From contig NZ_BMSY01000008.1 of assembly GCF_014649395.1 (NCBI RefSeq), forward strand, positions 310,001 through 374,000: DNA of 64,000 nucleotides, in the 5' to 3' direction. Numbering within the stretch: position 1 is the stretch's first letter; every line of letters starts with the position of its first letter. A program made the translations under genes and the position numbers. Shown piece by piece: positions 44,556 to 52,616 of the stretch. The notes beneath the pieces were generated by a model. The model did not search any database and had not been told where the DNA came from. It saw nothing but the letters and a program-made list of their open reading frames with translations. Source of the DNA: Streptomyces aureoverticillatus. Its GTDB lineage: Bacteria; Actinomycetota; Actinomycetes; Streptomycetales; Streptomycetaceae.

Positions 44556-45284
44556 TCAGGGCAGTACGCGCACCAGACCGGAGTCGAGGTCGTAGCGGGC
44601 GGCCACCACCGTGGCGGGCCGGAACGCGGCGTCCGCCCGCAAGGTGTTCCGCGTGCGGGTGGCGTGCGTGGTCACCGTGTGGTCGATCCAGTCGCCGGGC
44701 TCGTCCCGGCAGGCCCACGCGGACGGGCCGATCCCCTCGACCAGGCGCGCGATGTACCCGGGCATCTCCTCTCCGGTGTTCAGCTGCTTTATGGTCGCCC
44801 CGACGGCCCCGCAGCGCTCGTGCCCGAGGACGACGATGAGCGGTATCTCCAGGTCCTTGACGCCGTACTGGATGGAGCCCAGCACCGCCTCGTCGAGGAC
44901 CTCGCCCGCGGTGCGTATGACCAGCAGATCGCCGAGCCCCTGGTCGAAGACCAGCTCCGGCGGCACCCGCGAGTCGATGCAGGACAGGACGATGGCGAAC
45001 GGGTCCTGCTCGTGGGCCAGTTCGACCCGCCGCGCGTGGTCCTCGTGCGGGTGTGTGGAGGCTGTTCTCGCCCACCGTCTGTTGCCTTCGGCGAGGCGGG
45101 CGAGGGCCTGGTCGGCGGTCTTGGGGCGCGGGGCCGCCGAGCGGGCCGAGGCCGACGCCCCCGAGCGGGCCGAGGCGGGCGCCGCCGAGGCCACCGCGGT
45201 GGCGGACGTGAGCAGGGTGGCGGCGGTCGCCCCCAGGAAGGCCCTGCGGTTGGCGGCAGGCCTGCGTGACGTGCTTGCGGACAT
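44556..45284 (-). CDS. Beta-class carbonic anhydrase with Tat signal
   Basis: This 242-residue enzyme converts CO2 and bicarbonate. The Zn ligands are Cys102 (SCIDSR, with the Asp104/Arg106 pair), His155 and Cys158 (GHERCGAV). The N terminus carries a Tat-type signal (SRRPAANRRAFLG plus hydrophobic segment), so the enzyme is probably exported folded with its metal, which is unusual for a beta-carbonic anhydrase. GGAGG lies 8-9 bases upstream of the ATG at 45284. Confidence 0.9.
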   Translation of the reverse strand: MSASTSRRPAANRRAFLGATAATLLTSATAVASAAPASARSGASASARSAAPRPKTADQALARLAEGNRRWARTASTHPHEDHARRVELAHEQDPFAIVLSCIDSRVPPELVFDQGLGDLLVIRTAGEVLDEAVLGSIQYGVKDLEIPLIVVLGHERCGAVGATIKQLNTGEEMPGYIARLVEGIGPSAWACRDEPGDWIDHTVTTHATRTRNTLRADAAFRPATVVAARYDLDSGLVRVLP

Positions 45285-45390
45285 GGAGCATCCTCCGAAG
45301 TGGGCTCGCGATATGGGCGGTTCACGGTAAGTGCGCCGCCCGCCCCGCCTCAAAGAGCCTTTGTCCAGACTTTGTTGAATCCGCGTCAGG

Positions 45391-46809
45391 TCATGACACC
45401 TGCGAGACCGGTCCGTGAGATTCCGCCGCGTACACCGTCCGCGCGGGGATGTGCGCCGTGTTCCGCCGCGCGACCGCCCAGTACAGGACCGCCGGCACCG
45501 CGAGCCCCACGATCCAGGAGATGTCCGCGCCGCCGAGGGGATCCACCAGCGGGCCGGTGTAGAAGTGCGTGACCAGGAACGGGAGTTGGGCGAGCAGCCC
45601 GATCACGTACACGGTGAGGGCGTCCCAGCGCCACGCGCCGTAGCGGCCTTGCGGGTCCGACAGCGCCGGGATGTCGTACCGCTCCTTGGAGATCAGGTAG
45701 TAGTCGACGAGGTTGATCGCCGACCACGGCGTGAAGAAGGTCAGCAGGAAGAGCAGGAAGTCCTTGAAGGACGTCAGGAAGCTGTCCTTGCCGAGGAGCG
45801 CGACCGTCGTGCCCGCGACCATGATGAGGGCGATGTACGCCGCCCGCCCGCGCGGCGAGAGCACCTTCTGGCCGCGGAAGCCGCTGACGCTCGTCACCAT
45901 CGACATGAACCCGCCGTAGGTGTTGAGCACGTTGATGGTCAGCTTGCCGAGCGCGATCACGAAGTAGAGGAAGGACGCGACCAGGCCGGTGCCGCCCAGC
46001 CCGACCACGTACTCGACCTGGTTGCCCATGAACGCCCCGCCCGCGCTCGCCGCGACCAGCACCCCGAACGTCATCGACCACTGCGCGCCGAGCGCCGACC
46101 CGGACAGCGTCCACCAGAACGTGGCCCGCCCCGACGTCGTACGCGGCAGATAGCGCGAGTAGTCCGCCACGTACGGCCCGAAGGCGAGCTGCCAGGAAGC
46201 CGAGAGGGAGACGGCGAGCAGGAACATCGGCAGGTCGAAGTGCGCGTCGGACAGGAGCGTGGACAGGTCCACGCGGTCCAGGAGGCGGATGCCCAGGTAC
46301 ACGAACGCCAGCGCGCAGATCACGCTCGCCACCCGGCCGAGCGCGTGGATGACGCGGTATCCCACCGCCGCCATCACCGCCGTCACCGCCGCGAACAGGA
46401 TGATGCCAGTGGTGTCGTTCGTGTGCGTCAGCTCGGCGGTGGCCTGGCCCGCGAGCACGCTGCCGCTCGCGAAGAAGCCCACGTACATGAGGATCACGAG
46501 GAGGAGCGGTACGACGGCGCCGCGCACCCCGAACTGCGCCCTCGACTGGATCATCTGGGGCAGCCCGAGCTTGGGCCCCTGCGCCGAGTGCAGCGCCATC
46601 ACCGCGCCGCCGAGGACGTTGCCGAGCAGTAGGCCGACGATCGACCACACCACGTCCCCGCCGAACACGACCGCGAGCGCACCCGTGACGACCGCCGTGA
46701 TCTGGAGGTTCGCGCCGAGCCAGAGCGTGAACTGGCTGAACGCGGTGCCGTGCCGCTCCGCGTCGGGGACGACGTCGATGGAGCGGCGCTCCACGAGGGA
46801 CTCTGTCAT
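45391..46809 (-). CDS. NCS1-family permease (cytosine/purine/hydantoin type)
   Basis: This 472-residue transporter has twelve predicted membrane helices and NCS1 text: QFTLWLGANLQITAVVTGAL near the N terminus, the QMIQSRAQFGVRGAVVPLLL segment, and DYSRYLPRTTSGRATFWW. NCS1 proteins import nucleobases, hydantoins, allantoin or related ring compounds with sodium or protons. It is divergent from the histidase-like gene across about 200 bases, so the two may share an operator and a substrate with an imidazole or similar ring. Confidence 0.9.
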   Translation of the reverse strand: MTESLVERRSIDVVPDAERHGTAFSQFTLWLGANLQITAVVTGALAVVFGGDVVWSIVGLLLGNVLGGAVMALHSAQGPKLGLPQMIQSRAQFGVRGAVVPLLLVILMYVGFFASGSVLAGQATAELTHTNDTTGIILFAAVTAVMAAVGYRVIHALGRVASVICALAFVYLGIRLLDRVDLSTLLSDAHFDLPMFLLAVSLSASWQLAFGPYVADYSRYLPRTTSGRATFWWTLSGSALGAQWSMTFGVLVAASAGGAFMGNQVEYVVGLGGTGLVASFLYFVIALGKLTINVLNTYGGFMSMVTSVSGFRGQKVLSPRGRAAYIALIMVAGTTVALLGKDSFLTSFKDFLLFLLTFFTPWSAINLVDYYLISKERYDIPALSDPQGRYGAWRWDALTVYVIGLLAQLPFLVTHFYTGPLVDPLGGADISWIVGLAVPAVLYWAVARRNTAHIPARTVYAAESHGPVSQVS

Positions 46810-47016
46810 GGCCTGGACCCCTTACCTCTGCTCGGGGCGTGCGGGAAGCGTTTCTGGACCGTGTGGAACCGAGTCCTGAGCGAGTCCCTTGCCCGGCTGT
46901 ATATCGTCATGCAGAGTTCTCGGTACCTGAATAGGTTGTCAATGCTCCGGCGTGAATCACTGGGAACGAGTGCTCGGCGGGCGAGATCAGCGGTCCGGTT
47001 TGAGGAGGAAATGCGC

Positions 47017-48594
47017 GTGATGCCGTCTCATATCGCGGACGTCTCGGCTGACGGGGCGAGCGGCGGGGCGTCCCCGGCCGACGTCCCCGTGGTCGTCCTG
47101 GACGGCCTCGGCCTCCCCGTCGCCGACGTCGTGCGGCTCGCCGACTCCGCCGCGCGGCCCGTCCCCGGCACCGACGCCATGAAGCGCGTCGAGGAGTCCT
47201 GGAACGCGGCCCGGCAGATCGCTTCCTGGGGCCGGGTCTACGGCCGCTCCACCGGCGTCGGCGCCAACCGCACCGAGGACGTGCCCACCGAGGCCGCCGC
47301 CGACCACGGCCTGAGGCTGCTGCGCTCCCACGCGGGCGCGATCGGCGCCGAACTGCCCGCCCGCGAGGTCCGCGCGATGCTCGCGGTCCGCGCCAACCAG
47401 CTCCTCGCGGGCGGCGCGGGACTGCGCCCGAGCGTCGTGACGGCACTGTGCGAGGCGCTGGAGACCGGCGCGTACCCCAAGGTCAACGAGTTCGGGTCCG
47501 TCGGCACGGGCGACATCGCGGCGCTCTCCCAGATGGGCCTGGCCCTCGCGGGCGAACACCCCTGGCAGGGCGCGGCCCCCCGCCCCCAGCCCCTGGACAA
47601 CAACGACGCCCTCGCCCTGATCAGCAGCAACGCGCTCACCCTCGGCCAGTCGGCCCTCGCCCTGCACGAACTGCGCGGGCTCCTCGGCGCGACCCAGGTG
47701 GTGGCCGGTCTTTCCCTGCTGGCGGTGGACGGTTCGTACGAGGCGTACGCGCTGCCCGTCCACGAGGCGCGGCGGCACCCCGGCTCGTACGCCGCCGCCG
47801 AGCGCATGCGCCGTCTGCTCGGCGCCGCCGACCGCCCGACGCCGCCGCTCGGCCGGATCCAGGACCCGTACGGATTCCGCTGTGTCCCGCAGATCCACGG
47901 GCCCGCGCACGACGCCGCCGACGCCCTGGAGAACGTCCTCACCGTGGAGATCAACGCGGCCGCCGAGAACCCCCTGATCTCCCCCGAGGACATGGCGGCG
48001 TACCACCACGGCGGCTTCTACATGGCCCAACTCGCCCTCTCCCTGGACCACTTCAGACTCGCTGTGACCCAGGCGGCGCGGCTGTCGACGTCCCGCCTGT
48101 CCACTCTCAACGAACCGGCGTTCACCCGCCTGCGCCCCTTCCTCGCCGACGCGGAACCGGCCTCGTCCGGAGTGATGATCCTGGAGTACGCGGCGGGCGC
48201 GGCCCTCGGCGACCTGCGGGCGTTCTCGGCCCCCGCGTCCCTCGGTCACGCCGTCCTCTCGCGCGGCGTCGAGGAACAGGCGAGCTTCGCGTCCCTCGCG
48301 GCCCGCCAGACGCTGCGGGCGGGCGGCGCCTACCGGCTCGTCGTGGGCTGCGAACTGGTCGCCGCCGTACGGGCGTTGAGGCAGCGCGAGCTGCGCCTGG
48401 ACGCCTCGCTGCCGGTGGCGTGGGCGTACGAGCTCGCCGCCTCGGTGCTCGAGCAGGACACCGTGGACCGTCCGCTGACGGATGATGTGACGGCGGCGGC
48501 CGCCCTGCTCGACCGGTTCACCGAGCTGTGGGAGCAGCTGGACGCGGAGGCGGCCGGGGTGGACGAGGGGATCACGTGGAGAGGTACGGCATGA
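47017..48594 (+). CDS. Histidase/aromatic ammonia-lyase-like protein lacking the MIO tripeptide
   Basis: This 525-residue protein of the HAL/PAL fold has the Tyr loop VYGRSTGVGANR (Tyr75), LRSHAGAIG, and IQDPYGFRCVPQIHG with the Gln/Tyr/Arg set. In HAL the loop GSVG-ASG-D supplies Ala-Ser-Gly that cyclises to MIO. Here it reads GSVG-TG-D (residues 160-166), one residue shorter and without Ser. The Asn of the LLNGTQ motif is also replaced (ALISSNA), and EDHVS reads EEQAS. There is no sign of a frameshift. It is probably not a normal histidase; a lyase acting on a substrate with a better leaving group, such as ergothioneine or hercynine (trimethylamine release), is one possibility. The start is GTG 47017 or ATG 47020 after AGGAGGA. 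Confidence 0.85.
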   Translation: MMPSHIADVSADGASGGASPADVPVVVLDGLGLPVADVVRLADSAARPVPGTDAMKRVEESWNAARQIASWGRVYGRSTGVGANRTEDVPTEAAADHGLRLLRSHAGAIGAELPAREVRAMLAVRANQLLAGGAGLRPSVVTALCEALETGAYPKVNEFGSVGTGDIAALSQMGLALAGEHPWQGAAPRPQPLDNNDALALISSNALTLGQSALALHELRGLLGATQVVAGLSLLAVDGSYEAYALPVHEARRHPGSYAAAERMRRLLGAADRPTPPLGRIQDPYGFRCVPQIHGPAHDAADALENVLTVEINAAAENPLISPEDMAAYHHGGFYMAQLALSLDHFRLAVTQAARLSTSRLSTLNEPAFTRLRPFLADAEPASSGVMILEYAAGAALGDLRAFSAPASLGHAVLSRGVEEQASFASLAARQTLRAGGAYRLVVGCELVAAVRALRQRELRLDASLPVAWAYELAASVLEQDTVDRPLTDDVTAAAALLDRFTELWEQLDAEAAGVDEGITWRGTA

Positions 48595-49424
48595 GTGACA
48601 GTCCCGCGGCGCGGCTTCAGGTGCTCTTCGAGGGGCACCGGCTGACGCCCACCCAGCGGCGCATCGCCCACTGCATGGTGCGGCGGGCCGCCGACGCGCC
48701 CTTCCTCTCCAGCGTGGAGCTCGCCGAACTCGCCGGCGTCAGCCAGCCGTCCGTGACCCGCTTCGCGGTCGCGCTCGGCTTCGACGGCTACCCCGCGCTG
48801 CGCCGGCACCTGCGGGAGGTGGCGCCCGCGGAGGCCGGGGCCGACGCCGACCTGAACGAGTACCAGCAGGCCGTGCAGGCCGAGATCGAGAACCTGCGGC
48901 ACCTCGCCGAGCTGCTCGCCGACCCCGCGCCGGTCGAGCGCGCGGGCCGGATCCTCGCCTCCTCCCGGCCGCTGCCCGTCCTCGGGCTGCGCGCCGCGGC
49001 CTCCCAGGCGTACGGGTTCTCCTACTTCGCCGCCAAGGTGCACCCCGATGTGCGGCTGCTCGACGAGGGCGGGTCCATGCTGACCGACCGGGTCGACGCG
49101 GCGGTGCGGGCCGGGGCCTCGGCTCTCCTCTGCTTCGCCCTGCCCCGCCACCCCCGCGAGGTCGTCGACGCCCTCGCCTACGCCCGCTCCACCGGCCTCA
49201 CCGTCGTCACCGTCGCCGACTCGGCCTTCGCGCCCGTCGCCGCGCACTCGGACCTCCTCCTGCCCGCTGCCGTCGGCACGGGGCTCGCCTTCGACACGGC
49301 GTGCGCGCCGATGCTGCTCGGGCGGGTCCTCTTGGAGGCCATGTGCGACGGGTTGCCGGACGCGCAGGCGCGGTTGGAGGAGTTCGATGTGGGGGCGGCG
49401 GAGCGGGGTCTGTTCGTGGAGTGA
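48591..49424 (+). CDS. MurR/RpiR-family transcriptional regulator
   Basis: This 277-residue protein has an N-terminal HTH (TPTQRRIAHCMVRRA ... SSVELAELAGVSQPSVTRFAVALGF) and a C-terminal SIS domain (about 115-250) that normally binds a phosphosugar or other small effector. The start ATG overlaps the stop of the lyase-like gene (ATGA), so they are co-translated. It is the natural candidate to control that gene and the divergent NCS1 permease. GGAGAGG lies at the right distance upstream. Confidence 0.9.
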   Translation: MSDSPAARLQVLFEGHRLTPTQRRIAHCMVRRAADAPFLSSVELAELAGVSQPSVTRFAVALGFDGYPALRRHLREVAPAEAGADADLNEYQQAVQAEIENLRHLAELLADPAPVERAGRILASSRPLPVLGLRAAASQAYGFSYFAAKVHPDVRLLDEGGSMLTDRVDAAVRAGASALLCFALPRHPREVVDALAYARSTGLTVVTVADSAFAPVAAHSDLLLPAAVGTGLAFDTACAPMLLGRVLLEAMCDGLPDAQARLEEFDVGAAERGLFVE

Positions 49425-49429
49425 GCTTC

Positions 49430-49637
49430 CCCCAACCCCGCCCCTTCCCGTAACCAGGGGGCTCCGCCCCCTGGACCCCCGTTATCGCCGCTTCGCGGCT
49501 CGTCCTCAAACGCCGGACGGGCTAGAACTCACCGGCACAATTTCAGCCCCTCCGGCGTTTGAGGAGCGGGGGTCTGGGGGCGGAGCCCCCAGTTTCGGGA
49601 AGGGGCGGGCTTGGGGAGCCCCCGGCAGGGCCCACGC
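49430..49637. repeat. Dispersed intergenic repeat, copy 5 (full inverted pair)
   Basis: The outer arms CCCCGCCCCTTCCCG and CGGGAAGGGGCGGG enclose inner arms GTCCTCAAACGCCGGACGGGCT and AGCCCCTCCGGCGTTTGAGG around CTCACCGGCACAATTTC. It ends in GGGGAGCCCCCGGCAGGGCCCAC, the same tail as copy 6. It lies between convergent genes. Confidence 0.88.
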
Positions 49638-49639
49638 CC

Positions 49640-51007
49640 CTACTCCTCCTCCCGCACCCGCAGCACCACCTTGTTCACCGCCCACAACCCGATCCCGATC
49701 ACCAGGAGTACGCCCGCGCGGATGTAGACGTCCGCCGGGCGGTCGGCGAGGGGGCTGGCCAGGACGAGGGCCGTGATCGCGCCCAGGACCGGAAGGATCG
49801 TGGGGGTGCGGAAGTGGGCGTGGTCGACGGGGTCCCGGCGCAGGACCAGGACCGCGACGTTGACCACCGCGAAGACGCACAGGAGCAGGAACGCCGTGGT
49901 GTCCCCGAGGCCCTCGATCTCGCCGGTGGAGACGAGGCCGACGGCGAGCAGCGAGACGAAGACGATGCCCACGATGGGCGTGCGGCGGCGCGGCAGGACG
50001 CGGCTCATCGCGCGGGGCAGGATGCGTTCGTTGGCCATGCCGTAGCAGAGCCGCGAGGCCATCATGATGTTGATGAGGGCCGAGTTCGTGACCGCGAACA
50101 GGGCGATCAGGGCGAAGAGTTTGTGCGGGAAGTCGACGCCGCCGGCCTTCACCACCTCCAGGAGGGGGCCGGAGGAACCCTCGAGGGTCTTGTAGTCGAC
50201 CAGGAGGGAGGAGACCAGGGCCACGAGGACGTAGATGGTCCCCGTGACGGCGACGCCGATGAAGATCGCCTTGGGGAACGTACGCGTCGGATCCTTCGTC
50301 TCCTCGGCCATGTTCACCGAGTCCTCGAAGCCCACGAACGCGAAGAAGCCGAGGGCCGTCGCCCCGAGGACGCCGGTGAGCAGGGCGTACCCGGTGCCGT
50401 CCGCCTCGAAGTCGGTGAGCCGGGCGGGCTCACCGTCGCCGCTCAGCACCGCCCACGCGCCGATCGTGAGGATGATCAGCAGGCCGGTCAGCTCGACCAC
50501 GGTGAGGACCACATTGGTCTTCACGGACTCCGAGACACCGCGCAGGTTCAGTGCGGCGAGCGCCAGGATGAAGGCGATCGCCACCAGCGTCGGCGGCAGC
50601 GCGTCGCCGGTCAGCTCGCTCAGATAGTCGCCGCTGAAGGCACGGGCCGCCGCGCTCGCCGACGACAGGCCCGAGGCCATCACCATGAAGGCGATGATGA
50701 AGGTGAGGAAGGGGACCTTGAACGCCTTCTGCGTGTAGAGGGCCGCGCCCGCCGCCTTCGGGTACTTGCCGACGAGTTCCACGTACGAAGCCGCCGTCAG
50801 GATCGCCACGACGAACCCGATCGCGAACGGCAGCCACAGCGCGCCGCCGACCTTTCCCGCGACCTTGCCCGTGGTGGCGTAGATGCCGGTGCCGAGGATG
50901 TCGCCGATCACGAAGAGGATGAGGAGCTTGGGGCCGAGTACGCGCTTCAGGCCAGGTTCTTCGGCCGCTGGTGGCGCGGCGGTTCCGTTCGTTCCTGACG
51001 TCGTCAC
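49640..51007 (-). CDS. APC-family amino acid permease
   Basis: This 455-residue transporter has twelve predicted membrane helices. The first helix carries the substrate-backbone motif GDILGTGIYATTGKVAGKVGG, and helix 6 the FFAFVGFEDSVNMAEETKDP segment typical of the family. It probably imports an amino acid or polyamine. The gene follows the PLP decarboxylase gene on the same strand (about 93 bases between), which suggests uptake plus decarboxylation of one substrate. GGAGGCTCCT precedes the GTG. Confidence 0.92.
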   Translation of the reverse strand: MTTSGTNGTAAPPAAEEPGLKRVLGPKLLILFVIGDILGTGIYATTGKVAGKVGGALWLPFAIGFVVAILTAASYVELVGKYPKAAGAALYTQKAFKVPFLTFIIAFMVMASGLSSASAAARAFSGDYLSELTGDALPPTLVAIAFILALAALNLRGVSESVKTNVVLTVVELTGLLIILTIGAWAVLSGDGEPARLTDFEADGTGYALLTGVLGATALGFFAFVGFEDSVNMAEETKDPTRTFPKAIFIGVAVTGTIYVLVALVSSLLVDYKTLEGSSGPLLEVVKAGGVDFPHKLFALIALFAVTNSALINIMMASRLCYGMANERILPRAMSRVLPRRRTPIVGIVFVSLLAVGLVSTGEIEGLGDTTAFLLLCVFAVVNVAVLVLRRDPVDHAHFRTPTILPVLGAITALVLASPLADRPADVYIRAGVLLVIGIGLWAVNKVVLRVREEE

Positions 51008-51100
51008 AGGAGCCTCCCCCGAGTGTGACGGTGGGCCGTTTCCGGCTGGGAGGGATCTTCTGCCCGCAGGATGCCCCGGCGAAGCGGAAGTTGAGGAACC

Positions 51101-52489
51101 TCAGAGCTCCCGCAGCGCGTCCCGTGTTGCCCCGCCCGACTCCGCCACGATCTCCTCCACGCGCTGCGGCGCGCGCACGACCGAGAACCGCACCGCCCCG
51201 CCCGCCCCCGGGTCCGGGTCCGCCGCGAAGCCGTGGATCCCGGGCCTGGCCAGGCTGTTGTACGAGTAGTGGTGGGCGAAGTAGTACGCGCCGGTGTCGA
51301 GCACCGCCACGTAGTCGCCCTGTTCCAGGGGCGGCAGCGGCCGGTCGCGGGCGAGCAGGTCGCCCGCGAAGCAGGCCGGGCCCGCGATGTCCTGGCCGAC
51401 GGCGGGCCCGGACTTGGGGCGCCCCTTCGCGTCGTACGCCGCGATCCGCAGGGGCCAGGCCTCGGGCGCGTACACCGTGCGCGTCGCCACCTGCACGCCC
51501 GCGTGCGTCAGGGCGATGCCGCGCCCGCCCGCCGACTTCACGTACTCGACGCGGGCGAGCAGCGTGCCGTGCTTGGCGAGCAGCGAGCGGCCGAACTCGG
51601 TGACCAGGCCGTAGCGTCCGTCGAACAGTCCGGGCACCTCGCGGCGCAGCAGCCGCGCGTACGCGGCGTGCGTGGGGCTCTCCTCGTCCGAGGCGAAGTT
51701 GACGGGCAGGCCGCCGCCGATGTCGAGGGTGTCGATCTGGCGGCGGCCCGCACGCGCGTTGATCTCCTCGGCGAGTTCGTACGTCGCCCTGACGCCGCCC
51801 GTGAGCAGATCGAGCGGCATGCCCTGGGAGCCGGAGTGCGCGTGCAGCCGGGTCAGCCAGGGCCGGTCGAGGTAGGCGCGGACGACCCATTCGCGCGCGC
51901 CCTCGTCCAGCAGCGGGACGCCGAACTTGGAGGTGGCCGTCGCTGTGGAGAGCGCCTCGATGGCACCGCCGCCGACCTGCGGGTTCACCCGGATCCCGAG
52001 CGGTGAGCCGGTGGGCGCGGACTGGACGAGCGCGTCGATGCGGGCCAGTTCCTGCGCGTTGTCGGCGTTGACGGCGATGCCGAGGGCGAGGGCCTCGCGC
52101 AGTTCGGCCGGGGTCTTGGCGGGGGAGTCGAGGACGGTGTGCGCGGGCGGTATCCCGGCGGCCCGCGCGAGGGCCAGCTCGCCCGGGCTCGCCACCTCCG
52201 CGCCGATCCCGGCGTCGTGCAGCAGCCGAAGGACCGGGACCAGCGGGGTCGCCTTCACGGCGAAGGCGTGCAGGACGGGCGTGCCGGGCGCGGTGACCTC
52301 GTCGAACGCGGCGCGCAGGGCGGCGGCGCCCGCGCGGATCCCGGTGACGTCGAGGAGCCCGGCGAGCGGGGCGTCGGGGCCGACGAGGCCCTGCTCGACG
52401 GCGGCGCGGACGGCTCGGTCGCGGCGGTCACTGGCGGGGGCGCCTTGGGGCAGCACCTGTGTGTCGTCCATGTCGTCGTCGAGGCCCAT
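51101..52489 (-). CDS. Type III PLP-dependent decarboxylase (diaminopimelate decarboxylase-like)
   Basis: This 462-residue alanine-racemase-fold enzyme has the PLP Lys in HAFAVKATPL, HAHSGSQG on the face of the cofactor, the phosphate-binding IGGGLPVNF, and the C-terminal beta domain with a Cys in GPACFAGD. These match LysA/ornithine-type decarboxylases. It is unlikely to be the housekeeping LysA because it is paired with a permease. The substrate is unknown. It is divergent from hutU across 127 bases containing inverted repeats. Confidence 0.85.
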   Translation of the reverse strand: MGLDDDMDDTQVLPQGAPASDRRDRAVRAAVEQGLVGPDAPLAGLLDVTGIRAGAAALRAAFDEVTAPGTPVLHAFAVKATPLVPVLRLLHDAGIGAEVASPGELALARAAGIPPAHTVLDSPAKTPAELREALALGIAVNADNAQELARIDALVQSAPTGSPLGIRVNPQVGGGAIEALSTATATSKFGVPLLDEGAREWVVRAYLDRPWLTRLHAHSGSQGMPLDLLTGGVRATYELAEEINARAGRRQIDTLDIGGGLPVNFASDEESPTHAAYARLLRREVPGLFDGRYGLVTEFGRSLLAKHGTLLARVEYVKSAGGRGIALTHAGVQVATRTVYAPEAWPLRIAAYDAKGRPKSGPAVGQDIAGPACFAGDLLARDRPLPPLEQGDYVAVLDTGAYYFAHHYSYNSLARPGIHGFAADPDPGAGGAVRFSVVRAPQRVEEIVAESGGATRDALREL

Positions 52490-52532
52490 GTGATCCAGAC
52501 AATCACCCGTGCGCCGCGCCCGCTGCCCCGTC

Positions 52533-52574
52533 GACCTATTGACTAGGTCTATTCACGAGCTCAGGATGTGAATA
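52533..52574. promoter_or_regulatory. Inverted repeats in the hutU / decarboxylase divergent promoter
   Basis: GACCTA-TTGAC-TAGGTC (52533-52549) is a perfect 6-bp inverted repeat. TATTCAC (52550-52556) and GTGAATA (52568-52574) form a second with an 11-base centre. Both lie in the only stretch that could carry both promoters, so they are good operator candidates. The regulator is unknown. Confidence 0.55.
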
Positions 52575-52616
52575 TCACCGGCACAGACTTCATGGATCTC
52601 ACGAGGAGGCATCGCC

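Noticed and set aside
47494..47514. Sequencing or frameshift error as the cause of the missing MIO residue
   Set aside because: The frame is continuous on both sides and a whole codon is missing together with other active-site changes, so a simple indel error is unlikely.
44042..52489. Recently acquired island between CBS and hutU
   Set aside because: Base composition and codon use look the same as the rest, and I see no integrase, tRNA junction or direct repeats at the ends; the repeat elements alone are not evidence of transfer.
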